Below, in pieces: positions 23,160 to 31,967 of a stretch of DNA of 64,000 nt. The notes beneath the pieces are model-generated. The model ran no database searches and was not told the DNA's origin. It saw only the letters and a program-made list of their open reading frames with translations. The first letter of the stretch is position 1, and each line of letters starts with the position of its first letter. This stretch comes from a virus. A program made the position numbers and the translations under genes. The stretch lies in IMG/VR virus record IMGVR_UViG_3300020159_001932, positions 1-64,000 of that record. One strand, 5' to 3'.

Positions 23160-25574
23160 TTATTTTGCCAATCCAGATAATTTCATAATTGAGGCTAGTT
23201 CTTCACTCATACCCAATTCTGCCTTCCTACGAGCCAACCCTGCTGAGCTTGTTGGGCTATTGGTTTTTTCTTTTTCTAAATCTTTAGTAGACATTTTCCA
23301 ATCACCGCCTTGTTCCTTGCGCTTGTACGCAGGCACTTGACTCTTATCTGGGCCGCTTTCATTTGGTCCTCGGTTATCTGGAACACCGCCGGCTTTCATA
23401 TATCTGGCACGATCAGCGTAACTGCCACGCTCTACATCTTTATCATGAGGAGCAAGTTCTTTTTTCTTTTGAGGATCGGTAATGTGCTTCGAAGGGTGCC
23501 AATCACCTGCCTTTTTATCTTCAGCCGGCATAATATTCTTATTGAAATCTCTGCCTCCCATACCTTGATCGCCAATTCCTTCTACTTTGGTTTTGATATT
23601 ACCTAATAATTCTTTTAATCGAGCAAGTCCGTCATCACCAACATTACCATGTTTTTGATGCCATTCGTTTGTAAGTTTTTCAATAAATTGTCCTGCCAGT
23701 CCTTCTGCAAACTCGCCTGCCTTGTCACCAAATTTTTCAGCAACTTGTTTCTTACAGTCAAGAGCAATATTTTCTGTACCTCGGAAAGGCCCAACACTAG
23801 GATTGTCTGCGTTATAAAAACTCTTAACAATCTTTGCTACTTCTTTAACAATGCCTTCTCGCGTTGGCATCATTCCTTCTCTGCCCTTCATTTCTTCATT
23901 TTCATGTAGACTATCATATGCTAAATCGTATACAAGATCACCGTGCTCGTCGTTTAGTTGATCCATTTCTTCATCGCTTAGATCTGTTCCGTCAGTAAAT
24001 GAAGCATGGCTAATATATGCATCAGTGAAATCTGGATAGTCTCTGGGATCAACACCATCAATTTCTAAACTACGCATGTCAATTTCTTTACCATTGATCA
24101 TGCGACCTGAACCTTCTGCTACTGGTTGTTCAGGTGCAGGCTCTGCGGTTGGTGCAGGTGCAGGTGCAGGCTCTGCGGTCGGCGCAGCAACCTCGGCACC
24201 TGTCATTCCTAAAGCAGTCAATAGCTCTGGATAATTTTCTTTTGCCCATGACTGAAATACTTGCATGGAAGTTGCTTGTATATCAGGATCTCTGTTTGTT
24301 TCGTCTTGGAATGCATTTTCTAATTCGCTATCGTCGATGCCAAATTCGTTGAAAAAATTATATGCTTGTTCTAAATCTAATTCTGGACCAGTATCGCCTT
24401 GAGGTAGTTGTTCAAGTGCCTGTTTTAGTGCTGTAATTTGATCGTCTGCTAATTTGCCTTGTTCAACTGCTTCTGCCCAATTTTCAAATGCGCTAAATGC
24501 ATCTTCTTTAGTTTCTTCTTCAGTTGTGTCATCTTTCTCAGATTCCTGAACATAGTCTTCTAAATCTATTTTATTTGCTTCACTCATGATACTATGTAGT
24601 AACGGAAAGAACGATGCCAATTCTTCTTGAAAGTTAGTTTGTGTAAATGTCTGCTTATATTGTTCCATGGTAACTGCATCTAATTCAGTTAGATCGTTAT
24701 TCATGATTTCGTTTTCATTAAATTCTGCCACCCATGATTCGTAATGGTGACGTTTGCCTAGTGCTTCCACTCTTGCTTTTAGTTCTTGAAGTCGGCCTAT
24801 GGCTCGCTCTGTAATTCCTGTTGCATCGTCATGCAAGGTGGCGCTGTGTACTTTACGCTGAAATTCTTGTAGTTGTGCAATTTGTTCACTCATACGTACA
24901 ATAGCTTTACCAGCCGAATCATGTGGAACACCACCGTGGTCAACGTGTTGTGCCATAGCAAATGCACCAGCTGGATGAATGAACGGGTATTTAAATCTCT
25001 CACCATCGTGGTTTTGAATAAAAATTGCTTTAATATTTTTTCTTTGGCTACGACTTCCGGGAAACATTTCATCAACTGGTTTTGCGTGACGTACAATGAC
25101 TTCAGTGCGTCCTTTTACAGCACGACTAGTTTTTTTAGTGCTCTTATGATTCCATCTTGATTCATTCATCGTATTACTCATTTCTTCTTCCTTGGGTGCT
25201 TGTGTTGTTGCTAGATGTTGAAAGTCATTTTTATCAAGATTTGTTTTTGTTATATCACGAGTATCAAATCTTAATAATCTACGCATGGCAAAAAATCTCA
25301 TTTCTTTTAAAAAACTATACCATTTTTGCTTGGCAGGATCGTCTTGATTTTCTGTAATTCCTTGACTGTAATAGACTTTTAAACTACCTAATTCATTTAA
25401 ACTGATACTGACACGCCCTAAGTTATTACCTTCGACAACAAAGTCAAAATCAAAAAAACGTGCTTCTGCAGGGTCAATGGTAACTGCTCCAGTTTGGTCG
25501 CCCATTTCTAGATTACCGAAACGGCTACGAACTTTATCGAACAGGTCTTGAGAGATTATTTGAATTGCTTTCAT
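23160..25574 (-). CDS. Large virion-associated protein, 804 aa
   Basis: No catalytic family recognised. Residues 1-100 look like a folded domain (DLFDKVRSRFGNLEMGDQTGAVTIDPAEARFFDFDFVVEG). The middle is long and helical, rich in Glu and Gln. A Pro/Ala repeat linker (about 475-510) precedes an acidic, Asp-rich domain. The C-terminus is SIMKLSGLAK, a motif shared with the protein at 27234. It follows terminase with a TAAATA box 5 bases before ATG, so it is a late gene. A core, internal head or tape-like structural role is inference. Confidence 0.75.
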   Translation of the reverse strand: MKAIQIISQDLFDKVRSRFGNLEMGDQTGAVTIDPAEARFFDFDFVVEGNNLGRVSISLNELGSLKVYYSQGITENQDDPAKQKWYSFLKEMRFFAMRRLLRFDTRDITKTNLDKNDFQHLATTQAPKEEEMSNTMNESRWNHKSTKKTSRAVKGRTEVIVRHAKPVDEMFPGSRSQRKNIKAIFIQNHDGERFKYPFIHPAGAFAMAQHVDHGGVPHDSAGKAIVRMSEQIAQLQEFQRKVHSATLHDDATGITERAIGRLQELKARVEALGKRHHYESWVAEFNENEIMNNDLTELDAVTMEQYKQTFTQTNFQEELASFFPLLHSIMSEANKIDLEDYVQESEKDDTTEEETKEDAFSAFENWAEAVEQGKLADDQITALKQALEQLPQGDTGPELDLEQAYNFFNEFGIDDSELENAFQDETNRDPDIQATSMQVFQSWAKENYPELLTALGMTGAEVAAPTAEPAPAPAPTAEPAPEQPVAEGSGRMINGKEIDMRSLEIDGVDPRDYPDFTDAYISHASFTDGTDLSDEEMDQLNDEHGDLVYDLAYDSLHENEEMKGREGMMPTREGIVKEVAKIVKSFYNADNPSVGPFRGTENIALDCKKQVAEKFGDKAGEFAEGLAGQFIEKLTNEWHQKHGNVGDDGLARLKELLGNIKTKVEGIGDQGMGGRDFNKNIMPAEDKKAGDWHPSKHITDPQKKKELAPHDKDVERGSYADRARYMKAGGVPDNRGPNESGPDKSQVPAYKRKEQGGDWKMSTKDLEKEKTNSPTSSAGLARRKAELGMSEELASIMKLSGLAK

Positions 25575-25579
25575 AGTCT

Positions 25580-25585
25580 TATTTA
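25580..25585 (-). promoter_or_regulatory. T4-late-like promoter box, minus strand
   Basis: TAAATA, 5 bases (AGACT), ATG at 25574. It overlaps the region just after the terminase stop. Confidence 0.65.
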
Positions 25586-25586
25586 G

Positions 25587-27176
25587 TTAAAATGCACTGC
25601 TTACATATACGGGCATGGGCATAATCCATTCATCTTCGCGCTCTTCTCGCATTTTGTCATAAATTGCAGGATCCCAATCTTGTAATATCATCATCATTCG
25701 AACAGCCAATAACAATGCACTAACCAAGTCGTCGTGTTGGCCCACTTTTGCTTCAAAGCCGAGTCCTTTTGCAATGTAAGTTTTTAATTCAGAAATTAAT
25801 GCTTTTGAATTAAGTTTCATCCTATTACTTTCAATTAGATGTTTTAATTTAGCACAAACCGCAATTTTACTAGTATGTGTTGTATAGAATCCTTTGCGGT
25901 ATCTTCGAACATGCCCTTTTTTAATAGGTTCACTTAAAAACAACCCAGGTATACTTTCTTCGCCGATTTCATTGATTGCTACTAGAGCAGCCTCGCCTAC
26001 GCTATTGTTTTCAACACTATAATATAGACTAGGAGTAGATCCTTTTTTACTACATTCATCATTTATATAATTGCAAATATCTCGTAGTATTCTTGCTTGA
26101 CCCTGTATTGGAGTAAGATTATGGTGCCATTCGCCTACCTGTTCGAGTGTAGGAAGTTCTATTATTTGTATTCCTGCAGGATCTCCTCCAGTGCCTAGAC
26201 TTGGATCCAGTGATACAAGGTATGTATATTTAGGATTAATTTTTTTATACCATCGACATTGACCCATTTTCATTATGGGTTCGTTACCTTCTAGGTCTGC
26301 TAGTTTAATGCTATTAATTAATGTTTCGTCAAAAACTAAGAATTCACATTCGTGTTCACGACGGAATCTTTCGTCACCTACTCGGCTTCTTTCTTCGCCT
26401 GCCCACTTTTCATCTCTATCAGGATGCTGACTCCATATTGCCATATATGGAAAGAATCCATTTTTTCCTAGTTCAGTGGTATTTCCAAAATCATCAAGGC
26501 GCTTATTTGCTTCTTTCCAGATCAGTGAAAATTGATCTTCGTCGCTGTTAGGCGTTGATGTAATAATTGCTTTACCACCTGTAGCAAGTGTAGGCGAAAT
26601 GGAAGTCCAAAACTCTGTAGCAATGTTAGGTTCAACGTAGGCAAACTCGTCACAGTATAGTAGCGATACAGACATACCTCGACCGGTTGTTTCAGTGGTT
26701 GTCTGAGCTACAATACGAGATCCGTTATCAAATTCAATACTTTGCTTGTTGTAACTTGTAACCCCTGCTCTAATCCAATCGGGGCAAGTCTCATACGCAT
26801 AGCGTAAGCGTTGCATAATTTCTTGGGCACCTGTGTATTTGTGCGCCGAGATAAGGATTGTGCTATCAGGTACAAACATAGCATACCATAGCAAATAGCC
26901 TACAGCCGTTGTGGTCTTTCCCATCTGGCGCCCAAGCATGTTAACACTGAATCGATGAGAATTATAACTTTGTAATAAGGTTCTTTGATAATCAAATGCT
27001 TGATATTGAATTTTACCCTTTGTAGGGTGCTGTATGAAAAAATAATTATCAAGAAAAAATGCAGGGCCTGTTTCAGGGTCCTGACATTTTAATAAATTAG
27101 CAATATCTCCCTCAGTAAATTTTTGAGTAGTATGTGCTGTCTTAATTAGTTTTCCGTCTAAGTTCTTTGATCCCAT
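25587..27176 (-). CDS. 17: Terminase large subunit, gp17-like
   Basis: 529 residues. The ATPase half has an adenine-region FDYQRTLLQSY and Walker A LGRQMGKTTT (81-90). Walker B is VSLLYCDEFAYVEP, and the coupling motif IITSTPNSDEDQF follows. The C-terminal nuclease half has YLVSLDPSLGTGGDPAGIQI with catalytic Asp, YYSVENNSVGEA and QHDDLVSALLLAVRM. It pumps DNA into proheads and cuts concatemers with gp16. A minus-strand TAAATA box lies 5 bases before ATG and a terminator just upstream, so it starts its own late unit. Confidence 0.95.
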   Translation of the reverse strand: MGSKNLDGKLIKTAHTTQKFTEGDIANLLKCQDPETGPAFFLDNYFFIQHPTKGKIQYQAFDYQRTLLQSYNSHRFSVNMLGRQMGKTTTAVGYLLWYAMFVPDSTILISAHKYTGAQEIMQRLRYAYETCPDWIRAGVTSYNKQSIEFDNGSRIVAQTTTETTGRGMSVSLLYCDEFAYVEPNIATEFWTSISPTLATGGKAIITSTPNSDEDQFSLIWKEANKRLDDFGNTTELGKNGFFPYMAIWSQHPDRDEKWAGEERSRVGDERFRREHECEFLVFDETLINSIKLADLEGNEPIMKMGQCRWYKKINPKYTYLVSLDPSLGTGGDPAGIQIIELPTLEQVGEWHHNLTPIQGQARILRDICNYINDECSKKGSTPSLYYSVENNSVGEAALVAINEIGEESIPGLFLSEPIKKGHVRRYRKGFYTTHTSKIAVCAKLKHLIESNRMKLNSKALISELKTYIAKGLGFEAKVGQHDDLVSALLLAVRMMMILQDWDPAIYDKMREEREDEWIMPMPVYVSSAF

Positions 27177-27181
27177 GTTTA

Positions 27182-27187
27182 TATTTA
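27182..27187 (-). promoter_or_regulatory. T4-late-like promoter box, minus strand
   Basis: TAAATA, then TAAAC and ATG at 27176. It begins 8 bases past the base of a terminator hairpin. Confidence 0.7.
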
Positions 27188-27194
27188 ATGAAAA

Positions 27195-27218
27195 AAATAG
27201 CCTCCGAAGAGGCTATTT
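27195..27218 (-). terminator. Rho-independent terminator with UUCG loop
   Basis: AAATAGCCTC, TTCG loop, GAGGCTATTT then T-run on the minus strand: a perfect 10-bp stem with the stable UUCG tetraloop. It ends the unit finishing at 27234. Confidence 0.92.
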
Positions 27219-27233
27219 GGGGGTATTAGATTT

Positions 27234-28031
27234 TTACTTTAACCCTGCTAATTTAAGAATATCTGTTGTACTCTCGTCAACTTCTTTTTTGTCTTTCACA
27301 GCTTTCTTCATTGGCTCTTTCTTGTCGCCATCTTTGTCCATATCTAAGAAGTCTGGCTTTTTACCTTTAGCTTCAGCTAAATCTTCACCAATAAACTTTT
27401 TATACTCTGACATTAGTTGCTCTTCCATTGTAGCAAATGCTTTTGGCTGCTTGCCGTCATTGCGATCGCCAACACCAGGCTGTCCTGCTGGATCTTGATT
27501 TGCTTGGCCCATACCGTTTGCAGGAACTTCTGGAACATCGGTAGGTTCGGCTGGACTATTGTCGTATTCGCCTTCATCAGTTTTTTCTTCGTCGTCATCG
27601 CCTTCATCGTCATCGCTGTCGCCTTGGAAAGGTCCTAGCTCGCTGTCATCGCCTTCTGGCTCTGGATTTAATTTGTCTAAAACAGAACGCATAGAATCGC
27701 TTCCAGACATAGGTTCAGCAATCGCTGGGCCAACTGCCGACACTGGTTCTAATGATAAACTCATTGGAGGATGTTCAACTCCTAAATGATCTGGCTCAAC
27801 TTTATTAAGTCCTGCTAGTTGCATTATGTCTCGTAGCATACCTGTTAATTCAGATCCGCTATCAGCAGTCATGTTAATTGATGCCGGTGTATGATTTTGA
27901 CTCATGCTTGACATAGGCGACATTCCCATTCCGCATTCTTCTACTTGTTGATTTTCTTTAAGATGTTTAGTTATATTAGGATTATTAGCATCTAACTCAG
28001 CTAATCTTTTTAATACGTCGATCATGTGCAT
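27234..28031 (-). CDS. Hypothetical acidic virion or prohead-core protein, 265 aa
   Basis: ATG at 28031 follows AAGGA. The start MHMIDVLKRLAELDANNPNITKHLKEN is helical. An Asp/Glu-rich disordered centre (DDSELGPFQGDSDDDEGDD) follows, then a Lys-rich region. It contains MLRDIMQLAGLNK (about 65-77) and ends STTDILKLAGLK, two copies of the short motif also seen at the end of the 804-aa protein. Charged, low-complexity sequence of this kind fits scaffold or core proteins. No family assigned. Two bases after the previous gene. Confidence 0.68.
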   Translation of the reverse strand: MHMIDVLKRLAELDANNPNITKHLKENQQVEECGMGMSPMSSMSQNHTPASINMTADSGSELTGMLRDIMQLAGLNKVEPDHLGVEHPPMSLSLEPVSAVGPAIAEPMSGSDSMRSVLDKLNPEPEGDDSELGPFQGDSDDDEGDDDEEKTDEGEYDNSPAEPTDVPEVPANGMGQANQDPAGQPGVGDRNDGKQPKAFATMEEQLMSEYKKFIGEDLAEAKGKKPDFLDMDKDGDKKEPMKKAVKDKKEVDESTTDILKLAGLK

Positions 28032-28033
28032 GA

Positions 28034-28633
28034 TTATTTCCTTAGGTCTTGTGCCTGAAACTTTAGAAGAGAAGTTTGTTTTTCTTCAGTATCAGTGTTA
28101 AATTTTGCTGCGCCATCTGTGGGAATTTCTTCTCCACGTGCCTTACGTTGCAGTTTCAAAATATCGTTTAATTCTTTAACAAAGCCGCTATTATAAGTAC
28201 TACCATAATAATCCTCAAATTGAGGATTACCTGCTTCTTTATAATCAGGGTCATTTAATAATGCACCATCGCGTGTGTTAGGATCAATATGTTGGTATTC
28301 TTCACTAGGTTCACTTGGACGACGAACAACTAATTTTTGTCTACTAACTTCTAATCCACTTGAAAGATATTCAGTTAGTTCTTGTTGCGTAGTAGGATAA
28401 TCTAATGTAACTTCATAGATATTAACTTCGCAGTTTTTAACTTGCGGAAAATCTAATGGAAGTTCTTGAATAGGAGTTGTTCCTACTTTTTTAAATGCAT
28501 TGACCTGAAAACGCTCAAGCATGGACTTTAATTTAGTCTCTTGTTCGGTAGAAAATGTTCCAGCAACTTTTACACGAAATTCGTATTTTTTAGTCTGGAT
28601 ATTTTCTGATAGGTATTCTTTGAAGTTTTTCAT
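28034..28633 (-). CDS. Hypothetical protein, 199 aa, probable late gene
   Basis: MKNFKEYLSENIQTKKYEFRVKVAGTFSTEQETKLKSMLERF starts an alpha/beta domain (to about 95). The rest is charged and looks flexible. Proteins starting like this occur beside terminase genes in marine T4-like phages, from memory. The ATG is 7 bases after a minus-strand TAAATA box, which lies inside the end of the gp16 gene. Function unknown; gene order places it with packaging. Confidence 0.66.
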   Translation of the reverse strand: MKNFKEYLSENIQTKKYEFRVKVAGTFSTEQETKLKSMLERFQVNAFKKVGTTPIQELPLDFPQVKNCEVNIYEVTLDYPTTQQELTEYLSSGLEVSRQKLVVRRPSEPSEEYQHIDPNTRDGALLNDPDYKEAGNPQFEDYYGSTYNSGFVKELNDILKLQRKARGEEIPTDGAAKFNTDTEEKQTSLLKFQAQDLRK

Positions 28634-28639
28634 AGTATA

Positions 28640-29113
28640 TTATTTATTCAAATTCTTAAGTTTTTCAAGGATGCTATTACGATCTGTAAGTATATATCCT
28701 TCGCCTTCTACAGTGTCTCCGCTGTCTCCATGCTTTTTATCAATGGCTAATTTTTTAAGTTGCAAATCGACCATTTTTAATTTTTTATCAATTTTATTAG
28801 TTTTAGCAACAATTGCCGCATTCATCATTTGTGCGGCAACTTCAAACATTCTAGCACCATATCTTGCTTCAACATTCATACCTAAGTCCATTAGGTCGTC
28901 GTAGGCCTGCTCTGCTTTAATGGCTAATGCATCTAGCTCTGCATCACTAATATCTCCAAGCCCTTTTACCCGAGGTAGGGCCGCAGCAATTTTATCAAAT
29001 TCTTCTAGTTTTTCTTCTAGTGTAATTACAGGTTGCTCAGTAGGAGTTGCCGGAGAAACTAATAATTCTTCGTCGGGAGAAATGTTTAAAAGTTCTTCTA
29101 ATTTTTTTGTCAT
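28640..29113 (-). CDS. 16: Terminase small subunit, gp16-like
   Basis: 157 residues; T4 gp16 is 164. MTKKLEELLNISPDEELLVSP is the short N-terminal arm. The core helix pair ARYGARMFEVAAQMMNAAIVAKTNKIDKKLKMVDLQLKKLAIDKK matches gp16's helical oligomerisation region (Arg-His-Met-Glu-Val-Phe-Ala...Met). gp16 is a ring-forming DNA-recognition subunit that regulates gp17. Unlike T4, two genes (28034 and 27234) lie between gp16 and gp17. Recognition is by pattern. Confidence 0.78.
   Translation of the reverse strand: MTKKLEELLNISPDEELLVSPATPTEQPVITLEEKLEEFDKIAAALPRVKGLGDISDAELDALAIKAEQAYDDLMDLGMNVEARYGARMFEVAAQMMNAAIVAKTNKIDKKLKMVDLQLKKLAIDKKHGDSGDTVEGEGYILTDRNSILEKLKNLNK
28641..28646 (-). promoter_or_regulatory. 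T4-late-like promoter box, minus strand
   Basis: TAAATA, 7 bases (ATATACT), ATG at 28633; located in the last codons of the gp16 gene. Confidence 0.65.
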
Positions 29114-29121
29114 GCTATTAC

Positions 29122-29565
29122 TTATCGCTTTTTTCCAGGATTATGAAAAATATCCGATTCATTAATAATTCTAAATTTTATTCCTTGATTCCTACACCAG
29201 ATATTTGCTGCTTCCCACTTGGCCATATTTTTAACATATTGTGCTTGGTTATAAGGATTTTTTCCTACTTTCTCTAATATTTGTTGATTGGCAGGCTTTA
29301 TTTCTATCATCTCAACATGTTTTTTTTGTGTTCTATCTATATAGGTTATTAAAAAATCTGGAACATATACCGTGTGTTTGCCTGTCAGCGGGTCTCTATA
29401 CGGTATTTTTACAGGCTCACTGGCCCATTGTTGCACACTAGGGTTGTTGTCGCAAAACATCATAAAGGTATGCTCCCACCCGCTTCTGTATGTTGGATTT
29501 TTAGTACCAACATACTTTTCAAAGTTTTTGATTTTGTATACACCTTTACTAAATTTTAAACTCAT
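29122..29565 (-). CDS. 4: Head completion nuclease, gp4-like (TnsA-like fold)
   Basis: 147 residues, like T4 gp4 (150). KNPTYRSGWEHTFMMFCDNNPSVQQWASEPVKIPYRDPLTGKHTVYVPDFLITYIDRTQKKHVEMIEIKPANQ has the order of the TnsA-like nucleases: an Arg-Ser-X-X-Glu, then Tyr-X-Pro-Asp-Phe and Glu-Ile-Lys. The catalytic Glu, Asp and Glu-X-Lys are all present. In T4, gp4 is needed to finish filled heads before tail joining. It overlaps the upstream gene by ATGA. Confidence 0.85.
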   Translation of the reverse strand: MSLKFSKGVYKIKNFEKYVGTKNPTYRSGWEHTFMMFCDNNPSVQQWASEPVKIPYRDPLTGKHTVYVPDFLITYIDRTQKKHVEMIEIKPANQQILEKVGKNPYNQAQYVKNMAKWEAANIWCRNQGIKFRIINESDIFHNPGKKR

Positions 29566-30791
29566 GGATATACTGTTGTATCGTTGGGATTTACAGACCC
29601 TGCACCTGTGGTTACATTATAGTTAATTGTTGCTATTCGATCACCAATTGATAATGCGCTGGTACTTTTTAGTGTAATAGATTTTAATGTAAGATTTAAA
29701 ACAGTTGACGTTGTGGCTGTAGGATTTTCAAAACCAAACCCTACTTGTTGTATAGCGCCACCTTCGTATAGTGTAATTTTTAATCCAACTGGTGTTGTTC
29801 CTACTGTACCAAACCACTGAGCCCTACAATCTATGATAATATTAGATGTAGAAGGAAACGCATTTTTATAATCGTTTATTTTAAATACACAGGATTCTCT
29901 GCCAGTTCCTGTATTATCACCACCCCAATCTAAAATATTTGGAATATAATCTCCTTGACCCCAGCCGGTGTAATCGTATGTATTGCCAGATGAGTTCTCA
30001 ATTGATGGTAAGGGTGGTTGCACTACCCTTACTCTTGTATCTAGATCATTGCCTGTATCAAACGTATACTCTATTACCATATAGTCTGCAACTGCAGAAA
30101 AGGATACATCATTAATAATGACAGAAGCCGATGCTAGCACAGGTCCATTAGTTGATCTTTTCCTTAATCTAAAAAATAATACTTCATTACCTTCAGTTAT
30201 TAAATCTTCTCTTATATCGACAATAACTGACGCTGAATTATTAAAAATAATAACTGTTCCAGATAAAATATTATCTTCAAAATCACCTCCACTAATTCCT
30301 GTTCCAGATAACGACCAATAAAAAAGAGTTCCATTGGCTACAGATTCAGTGGTAATTAAGAATGTTGTTTGTTGACCTTCGTTAACAATTTCTGTAGATG
30401 ATTCAACAGTATATATCGCCGATGTTCCTGCGCTTTCTGCTATATTTCTAGATACAGGTAAAAATGAGTTAGGTGCTGTTGATGAGCCTACGTAACTTGA
30501 TTTAAATCGATTAAAGTTTATTAATTCTGAAACAACAGTATTCAACTGTGTTCCGTCAAACTTTTTCATTGTGTCCAAAACTTCTAGAGGATTGTAATCA
30601 TCTAGAGTTGCCTGGCGTATTAAAGTAACAGCAATTGTTTCTGCACTGGACTTATCAAATCCCCGTTTTTCAAAAAACCCTTTCATTAGAGAAAATGTGT
30701 TGGCATCTAATTCTAAGGGCTGTGTAAATTGCCTATCGTAGATTTTTGATGGCGAGTTAGGAGCCTTACTAACAGGAAAGTTATTATACAT
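29562..30791 (-). CDS. Virion protein with Calx-beta-like domain, 409 aa
   Basis: Residues 1-110 form a helical domain (ANTFSLMKGFFEKRGFDKSSAETIAVTLIRQATLDDYNPLEVLDTM) of the kind found in cyanophage baseplate or structural proteins. Residues about 130-230 are a Calx-beta-like sandwich (EIVNEGQQTTFLITTES, ISGGDFEDNILSGTVIIFNNSASVIVDIREDLITEGNEVLFFRLR). The rest is beta-rich. Calx-beta domains often mediate adhesion. It is next to tube genes, so a tail-surface or baseplate role is likely. No enzyme signature. Confidence 0.7.
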   Translation of the reverse strand: MYNNFPVSKAPNSPSKIYDRQFTQPLELDANTFSLMKGFFEKRGFDKSSAETIAVTLIRQATLDDYNPLEVLDTMKKFDGTQLNTVVSELINFNRFKSSYVGSSTAPNSFLPVSRNIAESAGTSAIYTVESSTEIVNEGQQTTFLITTESVANGTLFYWSLSGTGISGGDFEDNILSGTVIIFNNSASVIVDIREDLITEGNEVLFFRLRKRSTNGPVLASASVIINDVSFSAVADYMVIEYTFDTGNDLDTRVRVVQPPLPSIENSSGNTYDYTGWGQGDYIPNILDWGGDNTGTGRESCVFKINDYKNAFPSTSNIIIDCRAQWFGTVGTTPVGLKITLYEGGAIQQVGFGFENPTATTSTVLNLTLKSITLKSTSALSIGDRIATINYNVTTGAGSVNPNDTTVYP

Positions 30792-30792
30792 T

Positions 30793-31908
30793 TTATTTCT
30801 TTAAAACTAATCTAACAGGCCCGGCATTGATAACTGCTTTTCCGTGCAGGCCGCCCTTGCCATACCAAATACTTATACCGCCTATACCAAATCCGCCAGG
30901 CCTTCTTTGTCCTAGGCCAAATGTTCCTGATCCTAAGGGTCGAGGTCTAGCATACACTGGCGGCGGTCGACCTAATCCAAATGTTCCTTCACCTATAACT
31001 CCAGGAGAGCTGTATTGAGATTTTGCCTGTTCTGCAGATTTAGCTAGCTGACCCAGGCTTTGTCCTGCTGGTCGCGGACTTGGATAGTTTGGTCTAGGGT
31101 TTGAAGCAGGAGCCCATTTTGGTCCAAAAATTTCTTCTGGTCGTTGAATATTATTGGTACCACCAATCTTGTTAGGGCCTGCAAGATTATCATAATATTT
31201 TGCTTTAAAAACTGATGAAGTTCCTTCTTCCTCGATTACTCCTTGGTAATAAGTAACCTGATCGAATTGCACAGACATTTTATTTTGTAGTATTTTAGTA
31301 CCGTTAGACTGATCTAATTGATCGTGGTCCCATCCAGTAATGATAGGATTTGCCAAGGTTATTTGTGTAAATCTTCCTTGGTGTAGGACAAAAATGCTAA
31401 TACTTCTAAAAAAAGGATCTTTTTGTTTGTTATCTAAACCATATGAATTATCAGTACCTGAATATTTTGTGTCACTGAAATCTTTTTCTATCAATCCTTC
31501 GTTTCTAAATCTACCATCAGCGAAATAATAATTATAATAATTTTTCCAAAGACCGTTAGTTATTTCGCTGTTGTCATCGTGAAATACAATACTAACTGGA
31601 TCATAATTAATTTTAGTTTGTACATTAGTTTTTCTGTTGTACTGATTTATTGTTTCTGTTGTAATTTTAAACTTTGGTAAATCAACTGTTTTTGCCAATA
31701 ACCCTATATCAATATTCCCCTGACTGTTTAGCCAGTTAGGATCCTTTACTGCTAATGTATTGATATCAAAGGAAACAAAATAAAGGAAACCAAGTTTAGG
31801 CATCCTGGCCATACTACTTGTAAGGTATAACCCGGTAGCATGTGCATAACTTTTAAAAGATATACCCTTGCCTGAGTTTGATAAGAATTTATAAAAGGAG
31901 TCACTCAT
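30793..31908 (-). CDS. Tail tube-like protein (gp54/gp19 fold), 371 aa
   Basis: Residues 35-230 resemble the tube fold: LGFLYFVSFDINTLA, VDLPKFKITTETINQYNRKTNVQTKINYDPVSIVFHDD, then FRSISIFVLHQGRF and PIITGWDHDQL. The order strand, Leu-Pro-X-Phe, then Tyr-X-Pro-X-Ser/Ile-Val-Phe is that of gp19, gp54 and other tube-initiator proteins. Residues 255-371 are a Gly/Pro-rich tail. Position just after gp19 fits a baseplate tube initiator. Which T4 gene it equals is not certain. TAAATA lies 5 bases before ATG. Confidence 0.62.
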   Translation of the reverse strand: MSDSFYKFLSNSGKGISFKSYAHATGLYLTSSMARMPKLGFLYFVSFDINTLAVKDPNWLNSQGNIDIGLLAKTVDLPKFKITTETINQYNRKTNVQTKINYDPVSIVFHDDNSEITNGLWKNYYNYYFADGRFRNEGLIEKDFSDTKYSGTDNSYGLDNKQKDPFFRSISIFVLHQGRFTQITLANPIITGWDHDQLDQSNGTKILQNKMSVQFDQVTYYQGVIEEEGTSSVFKAKYYDNLAGPNKIGGTNNIQRPEEIFGPKWAPASNPRPNYPSPRPAGQSLGQLAKSAEQAKSQYSSPGVIGEGTFGLGRPPPVYARPRPLGSGTFGLGQRRPGGFGIGGISIWYGKGGLHGKAVINAGPVRLVLKK

Positions 31909-31913
31909 AGTAT

Positions 31914-31919
31914 TATTTA
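31914..31919 (-). promoter_or_regulatory. T4-late-like promoter box, minus strand
   Basis: TAAATA, ATACT, ATG at 31908. It lies directly downstream of the terminator of the gp19 unit. Confidence 0.7.
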
Positions 31920-31926
31920 TGTCATA

Positions 31927-31955
31927 AAAAAAGCCTGGGTAAACCAGGCTTTTTT
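31927..31955 (-). terminator. Rho-independent terminator after gp19
   Basis: A 12-bp stem of A6GCCTGG and CCAGGCT6 with a 5-base loop, and T-runs on both strands. It ends the sheath-tube transcript 13 bp past the gp19 stop at 31968. Confidence 0.92.
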
Positions 31956-31967
31956 GGGTGTAGTTAA

